A stretch of DNA of 64,000 nt, from contig NC_084807.1 in NCBI RefSeq assembly GCF_963583255.1, positions 23,519,572-23,583,571 on the forward strand. Reading direction: 5' to 3'. Below, one piece after another: positions 37,321 to 48,922 of this stretch. A model generated the notes under the pieces. That model ran no database searches, had not been told where the DNA came from, and worked only from the letters and a program-made list of their open reading frames with translations. Position 1 is the stretch's first letter. The number at the start of each line of letters is the position of its first letter. The translations under genes were made by a program, and so were the position numbers. The DNA is from Pyrus communis. Taxonomy: Eukaryota > Streptophyta > Magnoliopsida > Rosales > Rosaceae.

Positions 37321-39078
37321 TTATTACCAGAGTTCTGCTTGTACAACTTGAGGTGAAGGTTTTGCTTGTTGAAATATGAGTTTTTTTTTTTTGGTTTTTG
37401 TTCTTGAGATTAAGGTTAAGGGGCGTGCCTTAAAGAATTTTTTTGGAAGTATTGGATACGCCAATGGGCATACCCAAAAGGAGGAGAAAGTATGTTATTC
37501 GCTTACGTCTACAACACTCGTGATCCATATGTACACAAAGCACGTGGTGAGTATTATACCATTGAGATTCTGTTTGGATTTCTGTGTTCGGAACCTAAGG
37601 ATTAAGAAATCCTGACTACTCATTCAAATCTTGCGACTCCCTTTAGCCCACCTTACACAAATCAAAAGCCCAAACCTTTGTCTCCCTTCAACAGCTCGAA
37701 TCGCCAGGTCTTTGGGCGCCAGACACAGAGATTCTCTAATCCAAAGCATATTCTCTCTAGAAAGAAGCTCAATTATGAGTGGCAGGGGAATTATGTAGTT
37801 GGGCTTTTTGGGTGGACTTATGGGCTTGAAGAAAGATTAGCACTAATGCCTTCATGGTCAAAGGGTTTTTGCTTGTTTTCTTTTTTATTCTGAAAGATGG
37901 CATTATCAATCATTGGTTTAGTTTCTAATGAGCGATTAGCTCGAGCAGAGCTGTTAATTGGTTGCAATCAACTCTTTCAAATGATTTCTTTGGCTGGTCT
38001 TCTGTTTTGAATCTTTTGATTCTTTCTTAAGTAGGTAATGAGTAGAAGTGAGACCTAAAAATAGGCTTTGAACGGACCAACTACCTGGACACTATAAACA
38101 CGTTTAGACCGCTTTTAACACACTTTGAGTTGTGCCTGAAACAAAAGGCAATAGAACAATCAGATCTTATAACTAATTCACTCATATTATAATATAGGTG
38201 GACGATTATTTTATATTTTAGCGTGATTATTAATAACACGCGTTAGTAGTGAACTGGTCATGCTATGAGACAGCGTTCTAAGACCACATTATAATTTCTC
38301 CATGATAAGAACGCATATTCCATTGTTTTGGTTAAAGAAAGAATATAAGGATTACATTAATTTGTTAATCTTCTTGTTTTACCCTTGAATTTTTTCTATC
38401 CTGATTATTTCTGGCTTATACTAAAAATGGTAGCTAGATTAAGAAAGTTGGTGATGATATGAAGTAAAGCCTAAAGATTTTGAATAGTCAAATAAGACCA
38501 AATTCACAAATTATTTTTGCTTTTTCGAGAAGACAGATGAGTTGGGCTGACTTGTCCTTTACTATTTTAACTGGCATTGCACTTCTTGATTGTATTAAGG
38601 AAAGATGACATGCTCCTTAAGGCTTCATTAGTAATGGTGGGTATGAAATATCGAACACTTGATTTCGGGTGCAGTTCGTTAAGTCGTCCTTTACTTTTAA
38701 TTACTTAAGTTGCAGTTTGCTCGGAAAAGTTGATGACTTGCCATTTGACTCAAGTCATATCTTTTTTTTAAAGATATTGTTGGAACCAAAGTTCTGCACC
38801 ACCATGGATGGTAGGGAGTGTGAGAATATACGACCATAGACAAGAATAAACAACCGTGATTAACGTAAGGTACTGGTGTGGTACCAAGCCAAAGGCTTTT
38901 TAATAGTCAAGTTAGTATAAAGATCTTAGAACTCCTTTTATGATTGTGAATACTTGCAGCGCAAACCATTCCATGGATGGTGGGAATATCCAAGAATATA
39001 AGCAACCAATGCGAACCCTAGTTGGACCAGGTTTCCATGTCTTGTGAAACATGTATGGTCTATCTCAGCAAGGTCTGC

Positions 39079-39958
39079 AGGGGTAGTAATCCAATGGTAG
39101 TAAAAGATGACACTTGTCAAAAGATAGAGAAGGTTTTTAGAAGGTAGTTAGAGTTAGTTACATTGTGACTTAAGCAGTAAGATTTGTGCAAGGTAGTATA
39201 TAACCTTGAGGCTGTAAGATTGTATGACATATAGAAAAAATACCAGTTGAAGAATATTCATTCTCTCTCTCTCTCTCTCTCTTCTTTGAACAATACTGTG
39301 AATTTCTTTTGGCGTCTGGTTTCTATGCATGCCAACTGTTTGACAAAAGTTTGCAATTACCATTCTGCTACAAGTTTTCAATTTTCTTGCAGCAATGGTT
39401 TCTGCCTCTCAACTACAAATTGTTCAATCTCCCATTACCTCTCTCATTTCCATTGTTTCAACATCTGTCACAGTCAAGCTTGATGAGACAAACTACTTGG
39501 TTTGGCATTTTCAGATGCAGCTTCTGCTCTAAGGGCATGGAATCATGGGGTTTGTGGATGGTTCCACACCTTGTCCTACTCGATTCACATGAATTACACC
39601 TAGTGGATTCGAGGTAGATTCTAACGAAATTGGTTCTTCCACAGAATCTGGTGGCTACAAGATTTGGAAGATGCATGATCAAGCCTTGATGTAGCTAATT
39701 ACTGCAACCCTTTCATCACCTGCAATTTCTTGTGCCATCAGGAGTACTAGTGCTCAAGATCTTTGGACACGGCTCAAGGAGCAATTTTCAATTGTTACAA
39801 GAACAAGTATCTTCCAAATGAAATTAGAATTGCAGAATATCATAAAGGTTAATGATTTCATTTCTCTTTACTTACAAAGAATCAAGGAGACTAAAGATTA
39901 TCTTTCTGCGGCTGGGGTTAAATTTGATGATGATGATATTGTAATCCTTACTCTTAGT
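39079..39958 (+). mobile_element. Truncated Ty1-copia element (LTR end plus gag start)
   Basis: The first part resembles LTR R/U5 sequence with a TATATAA promoter-like site (about 39197-39203) and a CT tract (39261-39280). An ATG at 39395 opens a gag-like frame with VKLDETNYLVWHFQMQ, the UBN2/gag N-terminal signature of copia elements. The frame is broken by stops and shifts: stops after MQLLL and after TRFT, with later in-family blocks DLWTRLKEQFS and KETKDYLSAAGVKFDDDD. The element stops before protease or integrase domains and has no 3' LTR. It interrupts the homology between duplication copies A and B. Confidence 0.75.
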
Positions 39959-40293
39959 GGTTTGTTTGGTTTAACAACACTAAAAGGTTAAGGGTTCTAT
40001 TTCTAACTTGAGGTCGGCCACAAGGCCAATTACTTAGAAGTGGAGCATAACCATATATATGCATGCATGACGTGCTATTTTGTCAAGGGGATCCAACACC
40101 AAAAGATCAACGAATTGTTTAGGTTGTTTGGATGAAGACGGCAATTTGGAACATGCTGACGTTGACCAACATAAGTAAGCCTTAGTTTTGGTGCAAGACA
40201 ACTACGTTTCCTTAATTGTATGATTCAGGTGCATAAATAAACGCTCGTATTTGCTTCAGTTACAAATCTCTTGTTATGATGTAATCAATGTAA

Positions 40294-40618
40294 AGCTCCA
40301 TTATAATTTCTCCATGATAAAAATGTATATTCCATTGTTTTTTGGGTTTTTTTATTTTTTTATTTTATATATAAATATTTTAATATTTATTTAATATTTA
40401 ATTAATTAATTTTTTTTAAATATTCAATTACTTTTTTAATAAAAAGTGGGTCCCGCCTCAAGCCACGTTAGCATTTAACGGAAGAATTGACAGACAGCTG
40501 ATGAAAGGTATGACATTTTAACAAATTCGAAGATAAGACATGACATTGAAACTTTTTAAAGACTAGGTATGAAACCGTTAATGACCCAATAGTTGAGATA
40601 GTTTTATGTAATTTACCC
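40294..40618. other. Junction sequence between duplication copies
   Basis: About 325 bp separate the end of copy A from the start of copy B. It starts with a short third copy of an internal piece of the duplicated unit: CATTATAATTTCTCCATGAT and CATATTCCATTGTTTT match about 38288-38330. The rest is AT-rich filler with nothing recognised. Confidence 0.6.
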
Positions 40619-40699
40619 TTTTAGTTTAGAAGATGTAGAAGTTGAACTTGTGTGGATTAAAACCGAAAGAGATTCTTAATTTCTTTGTGTTTCATGTAA

Positions 40700-42154
40700 A
40701 GGATGGGAAAGTTTTCGGCTAGGGATGGAACAAGTATTGTTTGGGTTAATATTTGAACATTGGACTTAGATGAAGGAAAGCCCAAGGGTGCCAAATTAAA
40801 AGAGATTTTCCTGAAGTCCATCATCAAGCCCAAAAGCAAATTGAGGCATTCTCAGCCAAGATACAAGTCACGTGCTTACCATTGAAGTGACAAGTGATGG
40901 AGACTAATCTACTACCAGCTCAAAGAACACTTTTCAATGGTATTACAAGTAAAAGTTGATGACTCACTACCCTCCAAGTGCTTTCGGGCAAGAACAAAGT
41001 TACAACAGTCGGGCTAATCTGCCTATAAAATGAGGAAGAGGCCCCAGAGGTAAAGACACTCAACCAATCAACACAAACATACAAACTCTGCTCTCAAGCC
41101 AAATTTGCATCCAAAAGCTGTAATCAGCCCAAATCCCAGATCTTTTAGTGACAAGCTATCTCTTGTCCAATTTAAAGCTCTGCTATTTCTCTCAGTGGCG
41201 TAGTATCGATTCCCTCGTGTAAACTTGTTTACCATCCATCCCTTTTTAGCATGTAAACCCTGTAATTACAAAGAGAAGTGACTGCAAGAAGTTCAACCTT
41301 GCCATACAAGGTGAAATCTTACCCGAAGCTCTTTGTTTGTTTTCTAAAGTTGTAGATCTATTACTTAATGCATTCTCCAGTACGTATTCAAGTCATATCC
41401 ACCTGTTTTCCTATTTTAAGAGTTCCATTTGCATTTGGATCTGGTTAGTTTAATGGATATGTTATCATTAAAATCAATCAAAAACCAAGTAAATGGCTTA
41501 AAGGGCTCTGGACTCCCTTCATTTAAACATACAAGACTATGAACTAAAAGTCCTTGTTTACAAGGCAAGAAAAAGAACTTAATGTGGATTTAACCCATCC
41601 ACGACAATCCTTTGATAACAAGAAGTCTGAGTAACTTGGGACGCAAGTAATCGACTAAAAACACTCTTGTTCTACATCTGCTATACTGAGATAGCAGTGG
41701 CACGCGTAGCACTCAGTTAGTTTTGATTGTGAGTCTCAAGGCCTACACCTAAGGCCCCACAAATGCACCTTTCAGAACTAACTTTGTCCTCTTCTTATAG
41801 CACATCAACAAGCAAGAGCCCGACTACACATCCAAAGTGCCAATCCCTAGGGAAGCTGTGCTGAGGTCCGAGGATCCTTCTCCAGAGAAATCTTCGCCCG
41901 AACAAGTATGGTCAGGTATTCAGCCGTCATCAATAGTTCATGTCGATGCTATGAATGTAGTTTGCTCTGCAATGTTCCTATTTTTCGTATTGCCTTGCAA
42001 GTCTAATACTGTGGTTTTCTGTTGCAAATTCCAGCTTGGCCTGGGTGATGTGATCGACCGCAAGATTCCGGCTCAAGTCACGATTGACGGATGTGTGCCG
42101 AAAAATGTGGCATGCGGCTGGTGGCTTACCTTACTGCTTGCTGAACCTACTTGA
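40700..42154 (+). pseudogene. RCC1-repeat pseudogene fragment (exons 10 and 11)
   Basis: Exon 10' (from about 40700) reads like functional exon 10, but the first Trp of GWGWNKYGQ is TAG and the exon is split after the AAGTAT of NKY by a solo LTR. It resumes at about 41905. Exon 11' (42035-42154) keeps an open frame reading LGLGDVIDRKIPAQVTIDG to the stop, with Asn-to-Lys and His-to-Leu changes relative to the intact gene. Exons 1-9 are absent. It cannot encode a propeller. Confidence 0.88.
40738..41904 (+). mobile_element. Solo LTR (1,167 bp) inside the duplicated RCC1 exon
   Basis: The insertion starts TGTTTGGG and ends CCGAACA (TG...CA with a short inverted end) and is flanked by the 5-bp duplication AGTAT (40733-40737, 41905-41909). 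Comparison with copy A shows the exact pre-insertion exon. The sequence has LTR features: a TATAAAATGAGG promoter-like site near 41025 and a pyrimidine/T-rich polyadenylation zone. No primer-binding site or second LTR follows, so it is a solo LTR left by recombination. Orientation and superfamily are uncertain. Confidence 0.85.
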
Positions 42155-45100
42155 GTTCTCCTAGTCCAAAGGCCACGGTACAATTTTGTTAGATAGCAGT
42201 GTTCATTGAAGTTGGTTACTTATTGGTTACATGTACATACACTAGTTTGGAATGGAATTGTATATACGTATACATATGTATTTATGTATGTATATGCATG
42301 TACCCCATTCTTTCATGGCGGACGTCTTCCATGTCTTATACGGTTAGGATATCGTAATACGTATCAATTCGACGATGTACAACTAACTTTGTGTATAATT
42401 GGAAGTGGCTGTGATGTAACCAAACGCCTGGAAATGTTATGTAATTGTTCTGTATTGTCTTAGGAAACATGCAGCTATGTGGGGAATGCTATGGAAATTT
42501 CGTTGATTCATCTGTGTAATGCGATGTCTGGTGCAAAATTGCAAATCAGCGTTCTATGTTTTTTTATACTCTCAAAGTTCATTTTCTAGGAGAGAGACTT
42601 ACATGCAACTAGAACACTGGTTACGGTATTCTAAACTATCATGCAATTTTATGTGTTTTAACTCGCTCACATGACATTGCTTTATTAATTCGGAACAAAC
42701 CTTCAATGAAAGAAGTCGCAGAGGAGATTGAGTACATTGCAAGCATTGCCACAGCAAAGGGTTATTGATGTCTAATTTTTGTTCCAGTTACCTGTCCTAT
42801 TTGGATATTGCACGGTTGTGTTTTTGTTTAGCAGATGCATATGTATGTTATATATTACCAGAGTTCTGCTTGTACAGCTTGAGGTGGAGGTTTTGCTTGC
42901 TGAAATATGAGTTTTTTTGTTTTTTTTTTTTTTGTTTTTGAGTTCATTGGTTTAGGATTTAGGGTTTAGGGACGTGCCTTAAAGAAATTTTTTGGAAGTA
43001 TTGGATATGCCAATGGGCATACCCAAAAAGATGAGAAAGTATGTTATTCGCTTGTGTCTACGACACTCGTGATCCATGTGTACACAAAGCACGTGATGAT
43101 TATTATGTCATCGAGATTCTCTCTGAATCTCTGAGTCCGGAGCCTAAGGATTATGAGATATGAACTACTCATTCAAATTTGGCGACTCCTATTAACCCAC
43201 CTTACACAAACCAATAGCCCAAACCTTTGTCTTCCTTCAACAGTCTAAATCTCCTAGTCTTTGGGCGCCAGACACAGAGATTCTCTAATCCAAAGCATAT
43301 TCTCTCTAGAAAGAAGCTCCATTATATGGGTGGGCATGGGAATTATGTAGTTGGGCTTTTTGGGTGCACTTATGGGCTTAAAGAAATATTAGCACTAATT
43401 ATGTAGATGGGCCTTCATGGTCAAAGGGTTTTTGCTTGTTTTCATTTTTATTCTGAAAGATGGCATTGATCAATCACTGGTTTAGTTTCTAATGAGCGAT
43501 TAGCTCGAGCAGAGCTGTTAATTGGTTGCAATCAACTCTTTCAAATGATTTCTTTGGCTGGTCTTCAGTTTTGAATCTTTTGATTCTTTTTGTTAAAGTA
43601 GGTAATGAGTAGAAGTAAGACCTAAAAATAGGCTTTGAATGGTACAACCATCTAGACACTGTAAACACATTTAGACCGCTTTTAACACACTTTGAGTTGT
43701 GCCTGAAACAAAAGGCAATAGAACAATCAGATCTTATAACGAATTTACTCATATTATAATATAGGTGGACGATTATTTTATATTTTAGCATTTATTATTA
43801 ATAACAAGCGTTAGTGATGAACTAATCGTGTTATGAGGCAGCGTTCTAAGACCACATTATAATTTATCCATGATAAGAATTCATATTCCATTGTTTTGGA
43901 TAAAGAAAGAATATAATGATTAAATTAATTTGTTAATCTTCTTGTTTTACCCTCGAAATTTTTCTGTTCCTAATTATTTCTGGCTTATGCTAAAAATGGT
44001 AGCTTATCGTGTCTATATTTATTTATTTAATTAAGAAAGTTGGTGACGATATGAAGTAAAGCCTAAAGATTTTGAATAGTCAAATAAGACCAAATTCACA
44101 CATTATTTTTGCTTTTTCCAGAAGACAGACGTGTTGGCTGACTTGTCCTTTTACTATTTTAACTGGCATTGCACTTGATGATTGTATCAAGGAAATATGA
44201 CATGCTCCTTAAGGCTTCATTAGTAATGTTGGGTATGAAATATCGAACATATGATGTTGGGTGCAGTTCGCTAAGTTGTCCTTTACCCTTAATCACTTAG
44301 GTTGTAGTTTGCTGGTAAAAGTTCATGACTTGCCATTTTGACTCAAGTCATATCTTTTTTAAAAGATATAGTTGGAATCAAAATTCTGCACCATCATGGA
44401 TGGTAGGGAATGTGAGAACGTACGGCCATAGACAAGAATAAACAACCGTGATTAATGTAAGGTACTGGTGTGGTACCAGGCCAAAAAGCTTTCTGATGGT
44501 CAAGTTAGTATAAAGATCTTAGAACTCCATTTATGATTATGAATACTTGCAGCGCAAACCATTCCCTAGATGGTGGGAATATCCAAGAATATAAGCAACC
44601 AATATGAACCCTAGTTAGACCAGGTTTCCATGTCTTCTGAAACAAGCATGGTCGATCCTAGCAAGGTCTGTAGACCTTGCTTACCATATTAGAGCTCAAC
44701 AAGATGTAGGGCATCATTGGTCTATTTAGTCGGCTTAGTCCAATCATAACCATAATCAGATTTCTAAGGCATTTTTATTCTGATTTGCCTTACTCCAACC
44801 CAAAAAATATATATGGTTCCACAGATAACAAAAAAAAAAAAGAAAAAAAAAAAGCCAAATTGTTACTTCAATTGGAGACTTCAAATCTCATTCACACATA
44901 CATACCCCCCTTTTGGTTTGTTTGGTTTAACAGCACTAAAGGGTTAAAGGTTCTATTTCTAACTTGAGGTCGGCCACAAGGACAATTGCTTAGCAGTGGA
45001 GCATAACCAAATATATATGCATGCATGACTTGCTATTTTGTCAAGGGGATCCAACACCAAAAGGTCAACGAATTGTTTAGGTTGTTTGGATGAAGACGGC

Positions 45101-45258
45101 AAATTTAGAACATGCTGATATTGACCAACATAAGTAAGCCTTAGTTTTGGCGCAAGACAACTAAGTTTCCTTAATTGTATGATTCGGGTGCATAGATAAT
45201 GCTTGTATTTGCTTCAATTACAAACCTCTTGTTATGATGTAATCAATGTAAAATTCTT

Positions 45259-45694
45259 AAAAAAATTCGTTTTTATTTTGTTAAAAGTTGGAACCTTGCT
45301 TCGTGGTTGAATTTCTCATGGTTGTATTTGTACTTACTAGTATTCGAAGAGTGATGCTATTCAGACCGCATTTACTGATTACATTGTCGATGACCTCTCA
45401 AATATACACAAGTCTCACATATATAGATGAAGTTTTCACCTTGATTAGAAAACTAATAAGGTGATCAGTAAATGTGGTACAAATAACATCATTCGTATCA
45501 GAAACAGAGAGATTTTGTTTTGGTGCATATCAATGACAATTTTTTTTAAGAGGCAAGCAAAAGTTTAAAGCTGAAATTAGCTGGAGTTTGTGCTTTTATA
45601 GGCAAAGCGGTCTGGGGTTAATTTGAACCTTTATGTGGATCTTGCATTAGAAGCAAAACCCATTAGGTTTGGTTTGGTGGTATAAGAGGATACG
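45259..45694. other. Spacer, no gene seen
   Basis: AT-rich spacer between duplication copy B and the Cassandra LTR. Nothing recognised. Confidence 0.5.
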
Positions 45695-45699
45695 ATCTG

Positions 45700-45983
45700 T
45701 GTGACATCCCATATCGTCCAGGGGAGTGATCCTTAAATGTATATTCTCATCCCTACCTAGCACGAGAACTTTTGGGAGCTCACTGGCTTCGGGTTCCGTA
45801 GGAACTCCGAAGTTAAGCGAGAAGGGGGCTAGAGCAATCCCATGATGAGTGACCCACTGGGAAGTTGCTCGTGAGTTCCCAAAAACAAAACCGTGAGGGA
45901 ATGGTAAGCCCAAAGCGGACAATATCATGCTACGGTGGTTGAGCGGGCCCGGAAAGTGGTGCGCCCCGGGCCGGGATGTGACA
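45700..45983 (+). mobile_element. Cassandra-type solo LTR with a 5S rRNA-like core
   Basis: A 284-bp sequence starts TGTGACATCCCATATCG and ends CCGGGATGTGACA, flanked by the 5-bp duplication ATCTG (45695-45699, 45984-45988). Positions 45774-45880 resemble 5S rRNA: AACTCCGAAGTTAAGCG (box A region) and CCCATGATGAGTGACC followed by ACTGGGAAG (box C region), closing with complementary GGGAGCTCAC...GTGAGTTCCC ends. LTRs carrying 5S sequence with RNA polymerase III promoter elements define the Cassandra TRIM family. No primer-binding site or second LTR follows, so it is solo. Confidence 0.92.
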
Positions 45984-45988
45984 ATCTG

Positions 45989-47542
45989 ATACACCAAGCG
46001 TAATAGTTATAATACAATTAGTTAAAAATAAAAATAAAAAATTAACTAATTATATTATTAGTTATTACACTTGATGTATCAAATTATATTATTGACAGAT
46101 TGAAAAATTGCTTTGATGTAAGCTGCATCTTTATTTGGAATATACTTTTTTCTGCCTTGTTGGCAAATTTGGCTGCAACTTGCAAGTTGATATAAAAATA
46201 ATGGTGGATCTCAAATTAAATATGTCATCTGTCCTCTAGGATCCCTACCCATTTATCTTTGGACTACAAACTTTTTATTTTTCTACAGTTGAGAAATCAA
46301 AGTCATGGCACATAGTTTTAGAAGTAGTACTACGATATTAACTCGATAAACTCTTTATTTGGGTTGTGTGAACCCTAATTATATGCATTGTAAAAAAACA
46401 TTTATCCATGTAGAATTATCTCTAAGGTGAAGGGGTATCTCAAACTTTAAATCAAAAGAAGTTTATTAAACACGACAAGTGGTTTAGGGGGAATTGTGGT
46501 TGAATTTTAGATCAAGTTTATTCTCTACTCTTGAATTTGAGGTACAAAGTTAGCAAAAAACACAAGTAATTCTCTCATCGAAACCTTAAAATCACTATTA
46601 TAAATCTTTCTTGTGAGCATACAAACCTTTCAAGAACATACAAATGATTTTAATTTTAATTTTAATTGCTTTTTTTTTTTTTTTGGCAGAAGCGGTTTTT
46701 TAATAAAGAATTTATAATATGAACGGTTTTAATCATAAACACAAGTTTTTATAACTCGACAATGAACACTTTTGAATAAAAATTTCTACTTATTTTAGCA
46801 AAGTATTATTCTAAAAGGCAAACAAAAAGAGAAATTTATTTCGACGATGGTTGTGTTTGACTACGACAGTATCATTATTATCTTCATTCGTCGATGTTGA
46901 TTGCCCAACTCTGTCAATCACAACCAAGATTAATGGTATTTCATGAAATAAAAAAAATACCACATATTAGGATTACTATAATTATTCACATCATCTTTTT
47001 TAATCTTTTCTATTTGTTAGAACAATTTGATCAAGTCGAGTTCATCTTACTGTAAGTTCTCGGTCTAGTAACACAATATCAAATATTTCCTTAACATTAC
47101 ACATTATGTTATTAAACAAAAGTGTTACCGTAATTTTAATCAATCCATTTAACACCTCCCCCAATTAGACGCCATCTTTTTTGTAATATATACTAGCAGA
47201 GAGCACACACTTTATGTGTGTGAACAATTTATCTTAATATTACATAATTACTGTTTTTTTGTCATCATTATGTAAATATTGTGTATCATAAATAAAAATA
47301 AATAAATAAAAAAGGATAAAATAGGGATATGATTGTAATTTTGTCAAAAAAAAGAGGGTAAAATAGGAAAAATAGGGATATAATTGTCATGTTGTCAAAA
47401 GGTACGAAATTACCATTTTACCGTCCTTATGTCAATATTGTATATGGAAAAGTAAGGGCAAAATTGGAAAAAATGGGAAAAAAAAGTTGACAAAGGCTCT
47501 TCTCTTAATAGAATAGATTTTAAAATGAACCTTCTTTCCTAC
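45989..47542. other. Spacer, no gene; relic of the 408-bp repeat
   Basis: At about 46700-46790 the order TTTATAATATGAACGGTTTT, ATCATAAACACAA and GAACACTTTTGAATAA parallels part of the tandem unit at 3535-4348, so this is a diverged dispersed copy. The interval also has AT-rich inverted sequence near 46007-46075. No gene recognised. Confidence 0.5.
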
Positions 47543-47740
47543 GGAAAGGTCCTGTCCAGATTCATTTCCACCTAATTCAACTAGTCTGGGATCTAGGCTG
47601 TTGAAATTTGATCTAACGGTTACAAACATGGAACTTCCTTAAAAGTGATAATCATTGTAACTGTTTGATCAAATTTCAACGGCCTAGATCCCAAACTAGG
47701 TGGATTAGGTGGAAAGAGATCTGGAGATGATCATTTTCCC
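47543..47740. mobile_element. Foldback MITE (copy 2)
   Basis: Inverted arms of about 85 bp: the left has TTCCACCTAATTCAACTAGT and GGGATCTAGGCTGTTGAAAT; the right is the imperfect complement. The core TTTGATCTAACGGTTACAAA is shared with the hairpins at 27480-27679 and 55045-55225. Non-coding. Confidence 0.72.
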
Positions 47741-47794
47741 TTTTTTTTAGAATCTATAATTTCACCCAAAACAAAAGAATCATACTTTGATCAT

Positions 47795-47955
47795 TTAGTA
47801 TTAGAATAGTGGTATTCTTCTTCACTTGTAAGTGAGAAGTCTTAAGTTTGATTATCATCAAATAACAATTTGAATCACATTATAACTGGCATATTTTAAG
47901 ACGTAACCTACTTTCCAATGTATATAATATGGTTGTTAAAAAAAAAAAAAAAAAA
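47795..47955 (+). mobile_element. tRNA-type SINE with about 14-bp target duplication
   Basis: The body contains TTCTTCACTTGTAAGTGAGA and AAGTTTGATTATCATCAAA, matching the box-B part of the more complete copy near 51455, and ends in a run of about 17 A. AATCATACTTTGAT lies just upstream (47778-47791) and AATCATACTTCGAT just after the A-tail: a target duplication with one mismatch, typical of LINE-driven retroposition. Confidence 0.72.
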
Positions 47956-48139
47956 TCATACTTCGATACTTTACCGTACAAATTTATCCACAAACATAAA
48001 CAGACGAAAGTACGAAACTACCCCGAAATTACGCGTAAACCATTAGCGCCAAGCGGACGTGAAGAAAGTTAGAATTAATATTTTAATTTGAGATCCGCCA
48101 GAAAACGTGGTTCGTTAATATCACCCTCCCCTCCGCGCG

Positions 48140-48147
48140 TATAAATA
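48140..48147 (+). promoter_or_regulatory. TATA box of the GDP-mannose pyrophosphorylase gene
   Basis: TATAAATA follows a CT-rich stretch and precedes a leader exon that ends at a splice donor at 48345, placing the transcript start near 48170. Confidence 0.65.
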
Positions 48148-48344
48148 CAAATCCGATGCGGAAGCATTCTCCTCAACCAAACGTCATTGCACAGCTCGGA
48201 CCCTGACGGATAAACCGTTAGGGTGGAAAGGCAATACCACTAGCGCCAACTCGCTACCGACGACCCGGTCCCCCCACTCGTCCGAGTCCCAACCCAAGCT
48301 GCTGCGGTGGACTCCCTTCGCGTTTTGATCTGTTGAGATCCGAG

Positions 48345-48900
48345 GTAATTCAGTGCTCTTTGGGCGTCGATTCGATCGGACTTTTTGGCAATGTGTTTCG
48401 TGTCGATTGGATTGAATTGTTCAAAAAGTTGATTGATTTGATTGCTTCGATTCGCATGTTTTGGCGAATTTGCTTGGGATTTTGAGCTTTGAATTCGTCG
48501 TCGAAGTATTTTTTAGATTAATTTCATGTATAATGACAGATCCGGTGGAATTTCTGTGATTAATTGCGTTGGTAATGTCAGCACATAGAGTTTCTATGAT
48601 TTCTGTTGGAATTTTTCCGGTTAAAGTTGCTCGAGCCATGAAAATTTGCGTAATTTATTTGGTTAATGGGGAATTATTTAGGTAGAAAGTATGAATGTGT
48701 CTTTCTTTAGATTTTGTTGGTGTGAAATTTCTGCTTTTTAGCTTCTGTGGTAGCTGAAGTTTTGAGCTTTTCGGGTTTTCGGATGTCGGTGAACGGGGAA
48801 TGTGAATTTCTGTGATGACTAATGTGTTTGGGGGGTAAAGAAATGATCTGAACTAAGTTGAAGTTGCCTGTAAGATTTTCTGACCGTACTAATATACCAG
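48345..48900 (+). other. 5'-leader intron of the GDP-mannose pyrophosphorylase gene
   Basis: The donor CGAG|GTAATT (48345) and acceptor ATACCAG|GG (48900/48901) bound a T-rich 556-bp intron within the untranslated leader, leaving 22 nt before the ATG. The branch-like TACTAAT lies about 12 nt before the acceptor. Long first leader introns often boost expression of plant housekeeping genes (established in general, inferred here). Confidence 0.7.
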
Positions 48901-48922
48901 GGAAAGCAGAGGGCATATCAAA

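Larger units (their letters stand above)
36099..40293. repeat. Segmental duplication, copy A
   Basis: From TTTTAGTTTAGAAGATG (36099) onward, the RCC1 intron 9 end, exons 10-11 and about 2.6 kb of downstream flank match a second copy starting at 40619. The matched parts are A1 36099-39078 with B1 40619-44670, and A2 39959-40293 with B2 44915-45258. In the 120-bp last exon the copies differ at 4 sites. Copy A carries a private MITE (37174-37320) and a private copia fragment (about 39079-39958). The functional exons are in this copy. Confidence 0.88.
40619..45258. repeat. Segmental duplication, copy B
   Basis: The partner of 36099-40293. It includes a solo LTR (40738-41904) missing from copy A and a 244-bp private segment (about 44671-44914) where copy A has copia sequence. 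It lacks the 147-bp MITE of copy A. Copy B has only the last two RCC1 exons, so it is a partial 3' duplication rather than a second gene. Confidence 0.88.

Noticed and set aside
41837..42154. 105-codon frame over the duplicated RCC1 end as a possible new gene
   Set aside because: It joins solo-LTR sequence to intron and a copied last exon; lacks exons 1-9 and has a stop in exon 10'.
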